DNA of 64,000 bases from Isoetes taiwanensis (lineage: Eukaryota > Streptophyta > Lycopodiopsida > Isoetales > Isoetaceae), in assembly GCA_021234155.1 (NCBI GenBank), contig JAJEKV010000011.1, positions 14,983,255-15,047,254 of the forward strand, in the 5' to 3' direction. Position numbers and translations under genes: made by a program. This document shows positions 11,659 to 21,935 of this stretch, piece after piece (position 1 is the first letter of the stretch; each line of letters begins with the position of its first letter). A model generated the notes under the pieces. It was given only the letters and a program-made list of their open reading frames with translations. It made no database searches and was not told the DNA's origin.

Positions 11659-12186
11659 TTGGCTAATGTATCCCTATCTTCTAGTCGAATGTGGAAACCT
11701 AGAATTATAAACTTTTTGTTAAAGACTGGCAGATCAACTTTTGACACATTTCAACTATGCTTTCGTAAATGGAGCCCTTTGCTTCCCATCAATGAATTTG
11801 GTAAATTTTACATTGCTTCTAATATGAGTGAATTATACCCCATATATTGAAATGAAGATTGTTTTTCTGCCATTTTCAACTCTATTGGAACTTATATTAC
11901 CTCTGAATATTCTCCATATAAGCCTCCCAAATGTTTTATTCAGTTCGACATCTCTTTCTATTTACCACTCTTTCTCAAACGCTTTGCCAAGTCTGCCACA
12001 ATTCTGATGCCCTCCATTGGTTTTCAAACTTCGTATTGGGTCGTCTATAGACCATTTTGGTCTCCATGGACCCAAAAATCAGTTCAATTCTACATTCCCT
12101 ACATAGAAACAAAACGTTGTATACAACATGGAATCCAAACACGCTTACTCTCTTTCATTTGCAAAGCGGACTTACAAAGAACCTAA
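11659..12186 (+). pseudogene. Unidentified coding-like stretch in Helitron-like copy 1
   Basis: A single + frame stays open for about 175 codons with one internal TGA at 11,848-11,850. It begins with NVSLSSSRMWKPRIINFLL and passes through FIQFDISFYLPLFLKRF and FWSPWTQKSVQFYIPYIE. Composition is protein-like (aromatic, few low-complexity runs). A second open frame just upstream (ELLNHYAKIRKLWNQLL) may belong to it. It runs against the DET1 and PAM16 pieces. No family is recognised; it could be another captured fragment or part of a different transposon. Confidence 0.35.
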
Positions 12187-12568
12187 ATCTGCTTTGCCTA
12201 TTTCAAGCGTCAACACACCCCAATGGCATGTAAAACAAAGCATAACCTCATGACACACAATAATACAAGCAAGAGAAGACATAAGAGTTCAGTATTACAT
12301 GGCAAACATCTTTTGAGATCCTATTTGGGTACAGTTGCTTGGCACGTCCATGCACAAAACCCAATTTGGGGAATGCAATTACTACAATTTTAATTGGTGG
12401 TTGAACCAATTAAGTTTACTTGACCAACATTCAACAATTTAAGAACAGAATGATGGCCATGCTTATTTACCTTGCTGTAAACAGGATCGACTTCATTCTG
12501 TTTAGATTAAGATAACATTTAAAACAGCAGGACCAAATATAAGCAGCTTACAAGGCAATTGCCAGAGT

Positions 12569-12951
12569 TCACGCCTGCTCTCTTGTTGCAGATTCTAAAC
12601 ACTCCTTTGCTCTTTGCACTTTAGACTGCAAATAAAAGCTCCCTATCTTGCCATTTCTCTCAAAAAGATGATTGTATCTCTGACTTATTTGCAAGACGAA
12701 GACATGTATTGGGGTTGAGCACCAATGGACTGGTGATGATCTCTCTAGTCTAATAATCAGGAATTATTTGGGTCCAAACTTTTTGCGGACCTTGCTTAAG
12801 TAATGAATAGAACCTACCTCCAAGACTTGCTCCCAAGGTGTGTTTTCACTGACGCCTAAAATCAGCCTTGCCTCATGCTCTGTCATAGCTTTGCTACCTT
12901 TCTTTATCCCATTTTGTAAAGTCTCTTGAGCTACTCCTGTCTTATTAGCAT
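12569..12951 (-). pseudogene. PAM16: PAM16 (Tim16) C-terminal two exons
   Basis: PAM16 is the J-like partner of PAM18 in the presequence translocase motor on the matrix side of the mitochondrial inner membrane. Two exons on the - strand encode the J-like domain. The first, 12,818-12,951, carries ANKTGVAQETLQNGIKKGS and MTEHEARLILGVSENTPWE. The second, 12,569-12,679, carries RYNHLFERNGKIGSFYLQS and KVQRAKECLES, and ends in TGA. The splice sites (TGTAG acceptor, GTAGGT donor, GTCAG acceptor) and phases fit. As in the family, the usual J-protein HPD is replaced. The N-terminal exon with the membrane-associated segment is not found in or next to the element, so the piece is probably non-functional although its codons are intact. 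It lies inside Helitron-like copy 1, next to DET1 and on the same strand. Confidence 0.82.
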
Positions 12952-13286
12952 CTACAGCGAGAATTGTAAATGTCAGACACTTCATCATCTTAACAAACAT
13001 AATGAAGAAGCTTGCAGTATAACATGTTATGACATTTGTTAAACCCATACAACTGCTAAGTTTGTTATTGGTTTGCGCGACATGTTCTTTGCTTATTTCT
13101 TGATATTGCAAACACCACATCCTGTGATGTAAAGCCCCAAAATGGAGCAGCTTCATCTGTCCAAAATACTGATCACCAACCTGCAATGGGCATAAGAAGG
13201 TGATTCTTAGCATTTTGGAAGGTTTGCCAAGCTTGGAGTTGTTTAACAAACATCACATGTGGTTAGTTATAAATCAGCCTATGATG

Positions 13287-13393
13287 GGTTTTTAGCAGTC
13301 ATTGGCATATTCTGGGTATATATTGGCATATACCTAGCATATGCCACAAACCCACCTCAACAAGGGCTTGCCCCCTTAGGGGCAACCCAAAAA
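13287..13393 (-). repeat. 5' end module of the Helitron-like family
   Basis: On the - strand it reads TTTTTGGGTTGCCCCTAAGG, then AAGCCC, GTGGGTTTGTGGCATATG, TATATGCCAATATA and GACTGCTAAAAA. Copies are at 27,598-27,691, 54,545-54,652 and 58,587-58,665. The module contains its own TTGCCCC/GGGGCAA palindrome next to the terminus. Confidence 0.85.
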
Positions 13394-13420
13394 AAAGCAA
13401 CATTTCCATTACATTCTACA

Positions 13421-13754
13421 CTTCTAAATTAAAATCCCCCTTAAACCTCCTTTGGTTTGGGTGTACACTCACATGGCGAGTTGACGTAGAGCAGTGAGAG
13501 CCTCTAATATCGTAAATGTATAAAATCAATACGATCAGTACATGCCTCAAATCTTCTAATATTTCACAAACCCCATTATATAGTATATCAAAATTTGTAC
13601 AAGCATATCCCATAAGAGGATCGTTATCTACTATTTAGATCAAGGAATAACTTGCGAATATGCCTGTCCAATAGCTCTTGATGTCCAGAGTCACCCCCTA
13701 TGTGAATATGCACCCAAACCAAAGGGGGTTTAAGGGACATTTTAATTTGGAAGT
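13421..13754. mobile_element. MITE with TIRs of about 55 bp
   Basis: Left end: ACTTCTAAATTAAAAT, CCTTAAACC, TTTGGTTTGGGTGTA and CACATGG. Right end, reversed: ACTTCCAAATTAAAAT, CCTTAAACC, TTGGTTTGGGTGCA and CACATAGG. Total length is about 334 bp with no coding potential. A TA on each outer side could be the target duplication, but I cannot settle it. A single related end lies at 18,905-18,990. Confidence 0.8.
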
Positions 13755-13814
13755 ATGAAACTCTTGTGTGTCAAAATCGGTGAAGCTGATTGTCCTGAAG
13801 CTACGCAAAAATAA

Positions 13815-14225
13815 GAGTAGATGTGCAGGAAATACACAAAGCATAAGCTGAAATGTTAGATATACTTGATATAATTGAGCAGAATATAAGGTCGAGCTAA
13901 AAGCTCAAGATTGGCATTGAATCGGAATGGTTTGACAAGAAAGGGACTCCTCTATGTATATCTAGTCCAATTGTCAAGTTTGCACCACTTTAATAGATGA
14001 GATCGTGCCAAGTGTCACACATGCACGGTTTGGAACCTCCTGAAAATCATATACAATTGAGAAAGATGCAAGAGAATATCCACAATGAATATAGGTAGTT
14101 CAATTGGCAAAGGTATGTGGCTTGCTATTAGAAAGTTGCAAGTTCGAATCCAGACTTGTATAGAATATTTTTTTGCATCCGTGTGACGGCCATCTTTGTA
14201 TTATACTCGTATGGTTGTCACACTA
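13815..14225 (+). repeat. Dispersed repeat with tRNA-like boxes, copy 1
   Basis: This block of about 400 bp has a second copy split by Helitron-like copy 2 (21,780-21,848 joined to 27,692-28,090). Shared text includes ATACTTGATATAA, TGAGCAGAA, GATTGGCATTGAA, CCAAGTGTCACACATGCAC and the tRNA-like part. It is not recognised as a known family. Confidence 0.7.
14094..14160 (+). other. tRNA-like segment (A and B boxes), not a functional tRNA
   Basis: GGTAGTTCAATTGGCAAAGG resembles a tRNA A box region, and GCAAGTTCGAATCC, about 35 nt on, resembles a B box. The acceptor and anticodon stems do not pair properly. The repeat at 27,962-28,035 has the same part, with the A-box half doubled. It is probably a SINE head or a decayed tRNA. 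From 14,230 to 14,530 nothing else is seen. Confidence 0.45.
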
Positions 14226-14539
14226 TCCCCCTCTAAACGATGATGGCTTTCTCTTCAATGATGAGTAGGCATAATATTATTTCCTTAGGATCAAACAACC
14301 ACCAATCATCATGAATGAATCATTGTAAAGATCTTTGTCTAATGTGAGATCTAGACATATAGCAAGGTCTAATGTAGGGGCAAGATTTGGAACATAAGCA
14401 GAGAAGTCGCATTTAATTAAAGTGGGTCAAATCTCGAATTTTGGGACTCAGACTGAAAATGGGACTCAGACTGAAGAAAAAAATTTGGAGTTGAATGCTT
14501 GAATAGAATTACACATCATACACTAATAGAAATTCACAA

Positions 14540-14835
14540 CTAGTTCACCGGGAGAAGAGTGGAAAGGAAATGCCCATGGAGGGGTGGCTAGCCAAGGGGC
14601 AAAGGGGCACAAGGAGGGGCAAAGGGGGAGGGGGTGGGCAAAAGGCAAATCGGATGGCAAGGGAGGGGCAAAGGGGCACATGGAGGGGGAAGGATAATAA
14701 GGAGGAGGGGCAAACGAGATAATAAGGAGGAGGGGCAAAGGGGGAGGGAGATGGCAAAGGGGATGACAATGGAAGGAGGAAAGTCAAGAGGGGATGGCAA
14801 AGAGGAAGATGGCAAGGGGGGGGGGGAAGGGGAGA
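14540..14835 (+). repeat. Purine-rich GGGGCAAAGGG tract
   Basis: About 300 bp on the + strand is almost all purine, built of loose repeats of GGAGGGGCAAAGGGG and AAGGAGGAGGGGCAAA, ending in a G run near 14,818-14,825. The Pro/Leu/Ser-rich open frames on the - strand are by-products. AT-rich (AATA)n sequence follows to 14,960, then a TTTC repeat and the hairpin TTCTCGCC/GGCGAGAA at 14,986-15,008. Confidence 0.8.
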
Positions 14836-15008
14836 GGGATGAATCCAAAAGTAAGGATTATAAATAATAAAATAAATAAATATAATAAATACAATATAAT
14901 AAGTAATAAAATTAAAATACAATAAATAATTTAATAAATACAAATAAATAAAATTAATTAGATATTTTTTTTTTCTTTCTTTCTTTCTCGCCCCGCGTGG
15001 CGAGAACT

Positions 15009-16780
15009 GTGCGTTGTGTTTCAATCTGGTGCTGGAGCAATGGAGGGCAGCCTGCTATGTTCCCCTCTTTCTCCTAGATTGGGCTTCTCCAAGAACATTT
15101 GTGGGCCTCAATCCGTTGTTCTAGCATGCAATCCCTGTACTAGGAAGAAATCCCTGTACTAGCATTTCTTCCGTACTAGGAAGAAATCCGCTGTACATGC
15201 AGAAAAAGAATTAAGCTTAGTACAGGGCTTTTACTTTGTATGGTCGTCATTTCTTTTGCTAGTCGAAGCAGCCAAGACCCACATCTCCAAAGATGCGGAT
15301 ACAATAAGAATGGATAATCTGAACCTCGGCCCTTCTGAATAAAAGCGTGAGCCAAATGAGGAGTTGTCCCAAGAGCTTGGCATACAAACCAAACATGTTT
15401 CCTTGAATGCTAATCTCCAAACCGGACGCATTTTGCAACTGGGCTTTTCTGCGGCTTCCATTGCTTAGTAATCTGACTGAAAATTGGGATCCAAGCGGGA
15501 AATGAAGAAATTGGGAAGAATGGTCTGCAAAACGTATCGGATGTCCGAAGTTACTGAAGGAGAAAAAGGGCGTGGGCGATCGGAAAATGGGCAAATTTTA
15601 GAATGCCGACGGATCTGAAGCTGGAATTAAGCTCGGGGGCGGGCTAGGAAGAAGAAAATCGGGCCCGCCTCTTCTACTTTAATCAATCGATAAAAATATT
15701 ATATCACCTCACGGGTGTTATATAAGATCTTCGAGGCTAACGTGTTGTTTCTAAATCATTGGTCACAGTGAGGAGCCTTGGTCGCAAGCGGTAACCTTGG
15801 TCGCGGCGGGAGCAAGAGCGTGCTACTCATGCTTTGCTCATAATAATCTTCACCAAGTGCTTGCCCGAGCATTACTCCCTCGGATCTTTCTATCGCCTTG
15901 ATTCTGGAGGCCGGTAGTCCATGAAAGAAATGGCGGATCCTCCATCACTTTGCTCGCCCTCGAAATGCGATTATAGATCCGGTGATCAAGAGCCCCTGCT
16001 TCTCATCTTTTTCATCCTCAGTTTTCATCCTCTGTTTTTTATTCGAGCTCTTGGCAGCGGAAGAAACAGCGGAAGAAACTGCATGAATGACGACTAGCAA
16101 AAGAAATGACGGCCATACCTTATAAAAAGATCTGCCATAGCCTTCTTGCTCCCGATCTTTCCTATTCTTTTTCTGCATGTATACCCTATTCTTGCTCCCA
16201 GCTCTTTCGATTCTTTTTCTGCATCTTTCCATGGTACATTCGGCTGGAGAAAACTACGTCTTACCAGCCATAGCCAGGGGCTTCGATGCCATAGCCAAGA
16301 TTTTGGGTGTTCTCCATCACGATTCGGCGTAAGTGTACCAAATCTCAGCAGTGACACATGTCTTAAATCTCTTGTTCATCAAAGGTATGTACCAAAATTC
16401 CCACCCTTTTCAAATTTCAAATTTGAATTTAAGCATGGGGAGAAAAAAAGCGGGATATAGAGTGTACCTAACAAAAAAAAGCGGGGTATAGCATGGCCAA
16501 TGGGGGGCCAATGGGATATTTATCTAAGGCCAATGGGATATTATAATGTCTATATTATTTTAGCTCATATTATATTAGGCTAGGATATAATTGTGTTTAA
16601 GTCAAAACATTGACATCTTGGGGGGGATGTGATAAAACAATAAACTAAGATGAGAAAAAAATAATAAACTATGGTGTTTTAGAGCTGTATTTTCTATGTT
16701 TTAGAACTATGGTGTTTTGGCATTTAGAAAATATATAGGATAGGATATTGTATTTATTAGAAAACATTGACATACTAAAA
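15009..16780. other. Stretch without a supported gene
   Basis: Open frames exist on the - strand at 15,259-15,594 (contains MFGLYAKLLGQLLIWLTLLF) and 15,945-16,357, but neither shows splice structure or a recognised family. The first has a hydrophobic segment faintly like a PAM16 N-terminus (AKLL..LLI); I do not think the match is good enough to call. A short repeat, CTAGGAAGAAATCC with CTGTAC, occurs twice near 15,135-15,195. Confidence 0.3.
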
Positions 16781-16793
16781 AGGGGAAAAGGCG

Positions 16794-16815
16794 GGGGGGG
16801 GGGGGGGGGGGGGGG
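16794..16815 (+). repeat. Poly-G run of about 22 nt
   Basis: An unbroken G run follows GGGGAAAAGGC and precedes TTCTATTTTTTGG. Such runs are prone to length error. The surroundings (16,600-16,960) hold several near-repeats of TTTTAGAACTATGGTGTTTT and GAAAATATATAGGATA. Confidence 0.9.
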
Positions 16816-17164
16816 TTCTATTTTTTGGTCTATGTATACATAGAAAATGCATAGGTATGGTGTGCACTTAGAAAATACATAGGATATGGTGCAACTAATA
16901 ATGATTTGCACTCTATGATATTGGAGGTAGAAAACTATGTTTGTAGGCAAGTAGGTTCGCCACATTTGTTGTATGTTTCATCACATTTGAACAAATGTAT
17001 AGTATTATGATATGATGTTTGAAAGTTATTCATTTTTTACCTCCTCGGACCTGTTGTGTTTTTCACTCTAAATGGCCTTAGACCTGTGTTTTTCATCTTG
17101 AGGAGCTTTAGACCTGCGTTTTTTTATTTTGGAGGGCCTTACAATGCATTTTTTCACTCTGGTG

Positions 17165-17760
17165 CCTTTCTCGACTCACAAACTTGCGTTTTAAACTTAA
17201 GGCTGCCTTGACCCCTAAAACCTGCGTTTTTCGCCTTGAGCTGTCTTTCTCGACTCGCGAGTCGAGAAAGGCCTTCTGACCCTTAAAACCTGCGTTTTTT
17301 GCTGCTTTGGTACCTTTCTCATTTCGCGAGTTGAGAAAGGCCTTCAACCGCTAAAACACGCATTTTTGCCTTGAAGCTTTGTCTTTCTCGACTCATGAAG
17401 TCGAGAAAGGCCTTCCTCCTAAAAACGCATTTTTTAAGCTTTGAGGCGCCTTTCTCGACTTCGCGAGTTGAGAAAGGCCTTCCACCCCTAAAACTGCGTT
17501 TTTTGCCATGGTTCGTCTTTCTCGACTTCGCGAGTCGAGAAAGGCCTTCCACCCCTAAAACACGTGTTTTTGGCTTTGGTGCCTTTCGACTTCGCGAGTC
17601 GAAAAGGCCCTATGACCCTAAAAGCTGTGTTTTTTAAGCACTTTGAGCCTCCTTTCTCGACTTCGCCAAGTCGAGAAAGGCCCTATGACCCCTAAAACTT
17701 GTGTTTTAAACTTTGAGTGCCTTTCTCGACTTCAGCGAGTCGAGAAAGGCTCTCTTTACA
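17165..17760. repeat. Array of eight hairpin units (CTTTCTCGACTTCGCGAGTC family)
   Basis: Eight palindromes of the form CTTTCTCGAC-TTCGC-GAGTCGAGAAAGG are spaced 60-75 bp apart (starting near 17,251, 17,320, 17,383, 17,450, 17,517, 17,584, 17,652 and 17,721). Spacers read CCTTCCACCCCTAAAAC, TGCGTTTTT and CTTTG. Weaker half-units extend back to about 17,040. Both arms are kept in nearly all units although loops vary (TTCGC, TTCGCC, TTCAGC, TCATGAA), which suggests paired arms have been kept or copied together. No coding is inferred; open frames across it are artefacts of the repeat. Confidence 0.9.
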
Positions 17761-17844
17761 TTTTCAAAAATGGCCCTAAGAACTGTGTTTTATTTTATTT
17801 TTTTAGCATGTAGCATCACTTGACTAACTTGATTTTGTCTTTTG

Positions 17845-18060
17845 CAGTCCTTATCTCGACCAGATAGTACATGCTTGGGAGCAATGAAAAGACCAGTTCA
17901 TTGAAGAAAGATGCCGAGAAGAGGGTGGTGACATCAGTTGGACATACAAGCACGTGGCCTATGAAGGAACTCCTCATACAAATTTCTATCGTCTGTAAGT
18001 TGCTCCGTGACTTGGACAGAGCTCCACGCGCCGTTTGCAGTAGGTTGGTTCATGTGTGAA
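17845..18060 (+). other. Possible exon downstream of the hairpin array
   Basis: After a polypyrimidine stretch and TTTTGCAG at about 17,847, one frame reads HAWEQ-stop-KDQFIEERCREE, GGDISWTYKHVAYEGTPH and NFYRL, with a possible donor GTAAGT near 17,995. One in-frame TGA (17,886) breaks it. It looks like old coding sequence, perhaps from a transposon, but the family is unknown. Confidence 0.25.
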
Positions 18061-18373
18061 GAGGGTGTTTTCATTGTGATAATACGACCACTATGGTCTC
18101 TTCACCCACTGTAATGTATATTGTAATGAGCCCATTTATAAATATAAGGCATCTCAAAGCTAGTATTTTTTGGTGATTAAGTAAACAATTTGCTTAATTT
18201 TTGTTGGAATTTATGATCTCTTGTCTACCCACCTAAGAAAATAGAGCCAAAAAGTCTTGGTAAAGGAATTCACCCTCACGCGAATAACTCTTATTTTGAA
18301 TGACAAATAAGCCCCAAAACAGGGACTCGACTCGATATCCAAGAAAATTGGGAGAAAGCTTGGATGCACAGTT

Positions 18374-18883
18374 TCAGACAAAATTTCGAATTAAGGACAA
18401 TTTTCGGGTCGGGTTGCTCCTTTCTGTGTAAAATAACAGGGTTCCGAAAAAAAGTGGGAATGGAATGAGTCCCACTTTAATTAAATACGACTTAGAGACT
18501 AGAGTTGATTTTGAAGCAAAACTTGGAGGATCTAGTACAGGATAAGAGTCTAGATCATAAGTAGGAATAGAGACATGAGCATACTCCAGAACTAGAGGAG
18601 AAACAAGACCAGGGCTAGAAACGGAAGTATGAACTGGAGCAGAAGTAGGTGCTACCTCAGGATCGAGATGAAGAACTAAATCAGGAGCAGGATCTACAAT
18701 TGAAGGAACATGAGAGCTGTTGGATAGGCATATTCGCCCCTTATTCCTTAATCTATACCGTACATAAAGTTCCTCGTTTGTGGGGTATGCAAGTACAAAA
18801 TTTGCTATACTGTATAACAAGATTCGCAAAATACTATAAGATTTCAAGCAGAATACTATATGGTGTTGATTTCGTACGTGCAA
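18374..18883 (-). other. Unidentified 169-codon open frame
   Basis: The frame is rich in Val, Pro, Ser and Leu in the middle (PEVAPTSAPVHTSVSSPG, VLEYAHVSIPTYDLDSYP). A segment of similar style lies on the - strand near 21,430-21,590 (PVSILNSIPVPVLDPIIV). No start context, splice site or domain supports a gene; composition could come from a diverged purine-rich repeat (GAACTGGAGC-like on +). Confidence 0.2.
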
Positions 18884-18904
18884 AATACAATTATGAAGGC
18901 TCTC

Positions 18905-18990
18905 GCTGCCCTACGTCACCCCCCGTGTGAATATGCACCCAAACAAAAGGGGGTTTAAGGGGGAATTTAATTTTAAGTTGTGTAATGTAA
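18905..18990 (+). repeat. Single end of the 13,421-13,754 MITE family
   Basis: GTGTGAATATGCACCCAAAC, AAAGGGGGTTTAAGGGGGAA and TTTAATTTTAAGT match the right TIR of the MITE at 13,421-13,754. Just after it the phrase GTGTAATGTAATGGTTTGTG and a GCCCCTTCGGGGC hairpin occur, with a second, weaker copy near 19,075. No partner end is found. Confidence 0.65.
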
Positions 18991-20019
18991 TGGTTTGTGT
19001 TATAACTTTAAGAAAATTTTGCCCCTTCGGGGCAAAAAACAAACAATATAATATCACACTTGGAAACATTAGATGTAATGGTTTGTGTTAAATTAAAAAA
19101 ATTTGGCCCCTTCAAGGCCTTGCCTAAAACAATATAGTCGTGAGAGCACTTAAACCAATATAGTCGTGAGGCACGTATATTTAAAAAATGCCATATATGT
19201 TGTGGGGAATAATCAAACATCTCCACAAGTGGATCGTGTTATAGCATTGCAAGGCAACTTAAATGGATGGGCATAAACTCTGAAATGAACGTAAATACTT
19301 GAGCACTTCAGCTTCAGAATAAGCACAACTTTTACAAGAACTCACAAGAAATAGACATGGGAGTATTCTTGTCCAATAACACTTCTCTAACTTCCAACAT
19401 AACCCATTACAAAATATCCCCAATATCCCCAATCATATGAACACTGCAACCTATTCCATTCCAGGTACAACATGCCATTCTAGATACAACATAGTTGTCA
19501 CGTTATGGACGCCAATTTGGATGTCAATTTTCTGTGCGTCAAGTAGCCAAGCTATAGAATTCATCTTTGATTATTTCCAATCTCTACTTGATAGGTCCTA
19601 TGTACACGAGACGACAAAATCCATAGAAGCTAATATGTCATGCTAGATATTAATATTTGTAGGCAATGCCCCTCAGATACAAAAAAATGCCAAATGATCT
19701 ACACAATTGGAGACAAAGAAGATATACCAACAAGGAAACAAACATATTAGCATATCGAAAATGCCAAAAGATCTACACAATTAGAGACAAATAAAATATA
19801 CCAACTTAGATTCATGCTCATCCGCACCAAGTAGTCATCATGTCAATATATATATCAATCATATCTATACTCAAGGGGCTCATACCGTATTTAACAAGCA
19901 TTTACCGAAGCCGAAAAGAATGCTAAATTTGTACAAGACTAAATTTTAAATTTAACGTGAACTAAGTTTTGTGTCAAGACTCAAGACACATACCGAGGAT
20001 GCAACTACTGGAAGGCTTA

Positions 20020-21000
20020 AACGGATGGCCTTCATATCCCAATCAACAAGCATATTGTCTATACATGAAGGGGCGTGTCTTCCGTGCCTAAACTTGTAAC
20101 ATCCGGGTTTAATTTATCGAGTGTACGATTATCAAACACAATTCGCGGGCTTAAGATCAAGTCGGCGGGGAGTTTGAGCTCTCTTTCTATGACACGTGAA
20201 CCGCTCTTCTCAAAATGTAAAATCTTTTGATATGAATTCCTTGGGCAGTGAAGCCAACTTCGTTAAGGTGCATGGCGTTTATAACAATGAGAAGATTGCA
20301 TCTCTGCTCTGAAACATGCAATTTCGAAGAACTTCCAATACAAGAGTCCAAAAGATATTCAGGTTGTGGCATATATTTTGAAGAGACGGGTTTGCTGGCA
20401 ACAAATAACTGATGTGCAACTTCATTGATCAGTGCTTTCTGTAAAATGCCTCAGGCAAAGCATTTATCTTTGGAGTTTGCTTCGACAATCTAAAACAATG
20501 AAAGCCAGTGATCTCTAGGAGGTAAAGGCATTAACACTTTAAACCAGAAAATATCTAAGATAAACAGCTTCTGTATCAAATATTGGCTTGAGAGATATTC
20601 AAATTAATCACATTGGAACTCACAATTACGCAGCTTAGAGATCTCATGCTCATCTGCGAGATAAGGATAGGAAGATAATAGCACACAATACAAATGAAAA
20701 TTGAGAAATAGTATATAATCTAACAAATGAATAAATTGGAGTATGCCTTATATTGCTGCATGCCCTGTATTGCCATCAATTTCTCTCATTTCCTTAGCGC
20801 AGTTCAGGCAATAAGAATGGCTGCTGCCGTATCCTTCAGCCAGAGTAATACTTAACAAGTGGAAAAATAGGGCAGAGCTGTGGAAGCATACGATCTTCAT
20901 TTCTATAAAACTAATGAACCGCTGAAACCGGTCGAGCATTATGTAAAATGGGCATGCAAATGGAGCTGTAAACAGGGCCGGCATACCTGATGGATAACTA
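20020..21000 (-). pseudogene. Unidentified gene remnant, several exon-like blocks
   Basis: Exon-like blocks follow one another on the - strand: MPALFTAPFACPFYIMLDRF near 20,900-20,984; SYCLNCAKEMREIDGNTGHA near 20,755-20,815; then LFVASKPVSSKYMPQPEYLL, GSSSKLHVSEQRCNLLIVIN and MHLNEVGFTAQGIHIKRF (20,235-20,410). After a frame change come ERELKLPADLILSPRIVFDN and LDKLNPDVTSLGTEDTPLHV (20,060-20,175). The blocks are protein-like, but a frameshift near 20,215 and an early stop make it doubtful that it works. A further block, RCREDCSTFYQRYSELKRNV, lies at 21,577-21,768. I do not recognise the family. Confidence 0.4.
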
Positions 21001-21848
21001 GGCGTCTGCTAGATCTGACCGTGCCATACCATACTCTGATGCAGACGCTGCATCCCCAGCACCGCAAACCAATCTGTGGGCCTCGAAACCCTAAGCTGAA
21101 TGGCCTCCAAACCGTAAGCTGAAGGGCTTCTACATGTAAGAATGGTTGCTGCCGTACTTTACAGCTTCTCTAAATAATTTTTTCAATCTGGATATCGAAG
21201 TGCTTGCCCTAGATATTAAACCCTAAAAAGAACCCTAAAAAGAACCAGCACAAAAACCACCACAGGATTTGCCCCTTTCCTAAAATCAATGGCTCACAAA
21301 AGATTGCACTCTAGAAATACTCTTTAGTACACCTGGATGAATACGGCCACCAAATCATATAAAAACCTTAGAGAAAACAGTACAAAAACATAAAAACAAC
21401 CCCCCTGTTATTTTGCTACATATTTGAGCTCAAGCTTGAATCCAAGATTGAACAAGCAGTAGAGGACGAGGTCTCTCCAACATCATGAAGTGCAGGAACT
21501 ATAATTGGATCAAGAACTGGAACTGGAATTGAATTTAGAATTGAAACTGGAATAGAATCCTGAACTAGAAGTGAAGCTAATAGTTGGCCATCCAATTGTC
21601 TTTGTTGTTGTCCCTCATCAAGTGCTCAACATTCCTCTTTAACTCAGAATAGCGTTGATAGAATGTACTGCAGTCTTCTCTACATCTTGCTAAATACTTG
21701 CCAATTAATTCTCCACGATAGAAGAAAATTCTCCAACTAATTAGAACTGAAAAAGGATTCAGGTTCAAATTATCATGAACCTATGAAAACAAGAGAAAAG
21801 ATGCAAGGATTACACAAAGAATACGAAATGTTGGAAGGATTACACAAA

Positions 21849-21935
21849 CAAGGTGCTGCGCATGGAGGGTTGCCCTCCATGGCCGGAGGGTGAAGGGGCT
21901 TAAATAATAGTTCGAAGTCATGTTTTGATAATCAA
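21849..21935 (-). repeat. 3' end module of the Helitron-like family
   Basis: It is a close copy of the module at 9,404-9,487: GACTTCGAACTATTATTTAA, CCCTCCGGCCATGGAGGG, hairpin and CAGCACCTTG. It starts the element at its 3' end on the - strand. From 21,940 to 22,870 no gene is seen. Confidence 0.85.

Larger units (their letters stand above)
9404..13393 (-). mobile_element. Helitron-like element copy 1, carrying DET1 and PAM16 pieces
   Basis: In element orientation (- strand) it starts TTTTTGGGTTGCCCC at 13,393 and ends in a GGAGGGcaaCCCTCC hairpin followed by GTGCACAGCACCTTG at 9,404. The same two ends bound the copies at 21,849-27,691 and 54,545-58,743. No target duplication is visible. A long A run at each edge makes the exact ends uncertain by a few bases. 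The interior holds, in element order, a PAM16 piece, an unidentified coding-like block, a DET1 piece and a LINE inserted in the opposite orientation. Hairpin near the 3' end, no duplication and capture of intron-containing host fragments are Helitron traits. The 5' TTTTT and 3' CTTG are not the textbook TC and CTRR, and no Rep/helicase gene is present, so it would be non-autonomous. Confidence 0.7.

Noticed and set aside
12957-13249. Extension of the PAM16 frame upstream (MLNNSKLGKPSKMLRITF...)
   Set aside because: The open frame simply runs through the intron; it shows no PAM16 N-terminal features, and a good acceptor lies at 12,952.
14094-14160. Functional tRNA gene
   Set aside because: The boxes are present but the acceptor and anticodon stems do not pair, and there is no clean 7-bp acceptor or CCA-ready end.
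14545-15024. Pro/Leu/Ser-rich 159-codon open frame on the - strand
   Set aside because: It is the complement of the purine-rich repeat tract; all three - frames give similar low-complexity text.
15259-15594. Missing first exon of PAM16 (AKLLGQLLIWLTLLF)
   Set aside because: The hydrophobic likeness is weak, the QAYRQA motif of the family is absent, and it lies outside the element that holds the other exons.
17108-17637. Several open frames over the hairpin array
   Set aside because: They reflect repeat units whose length is often a multiple of three; both strands give similar Lys/Arg or Ser-rich text.
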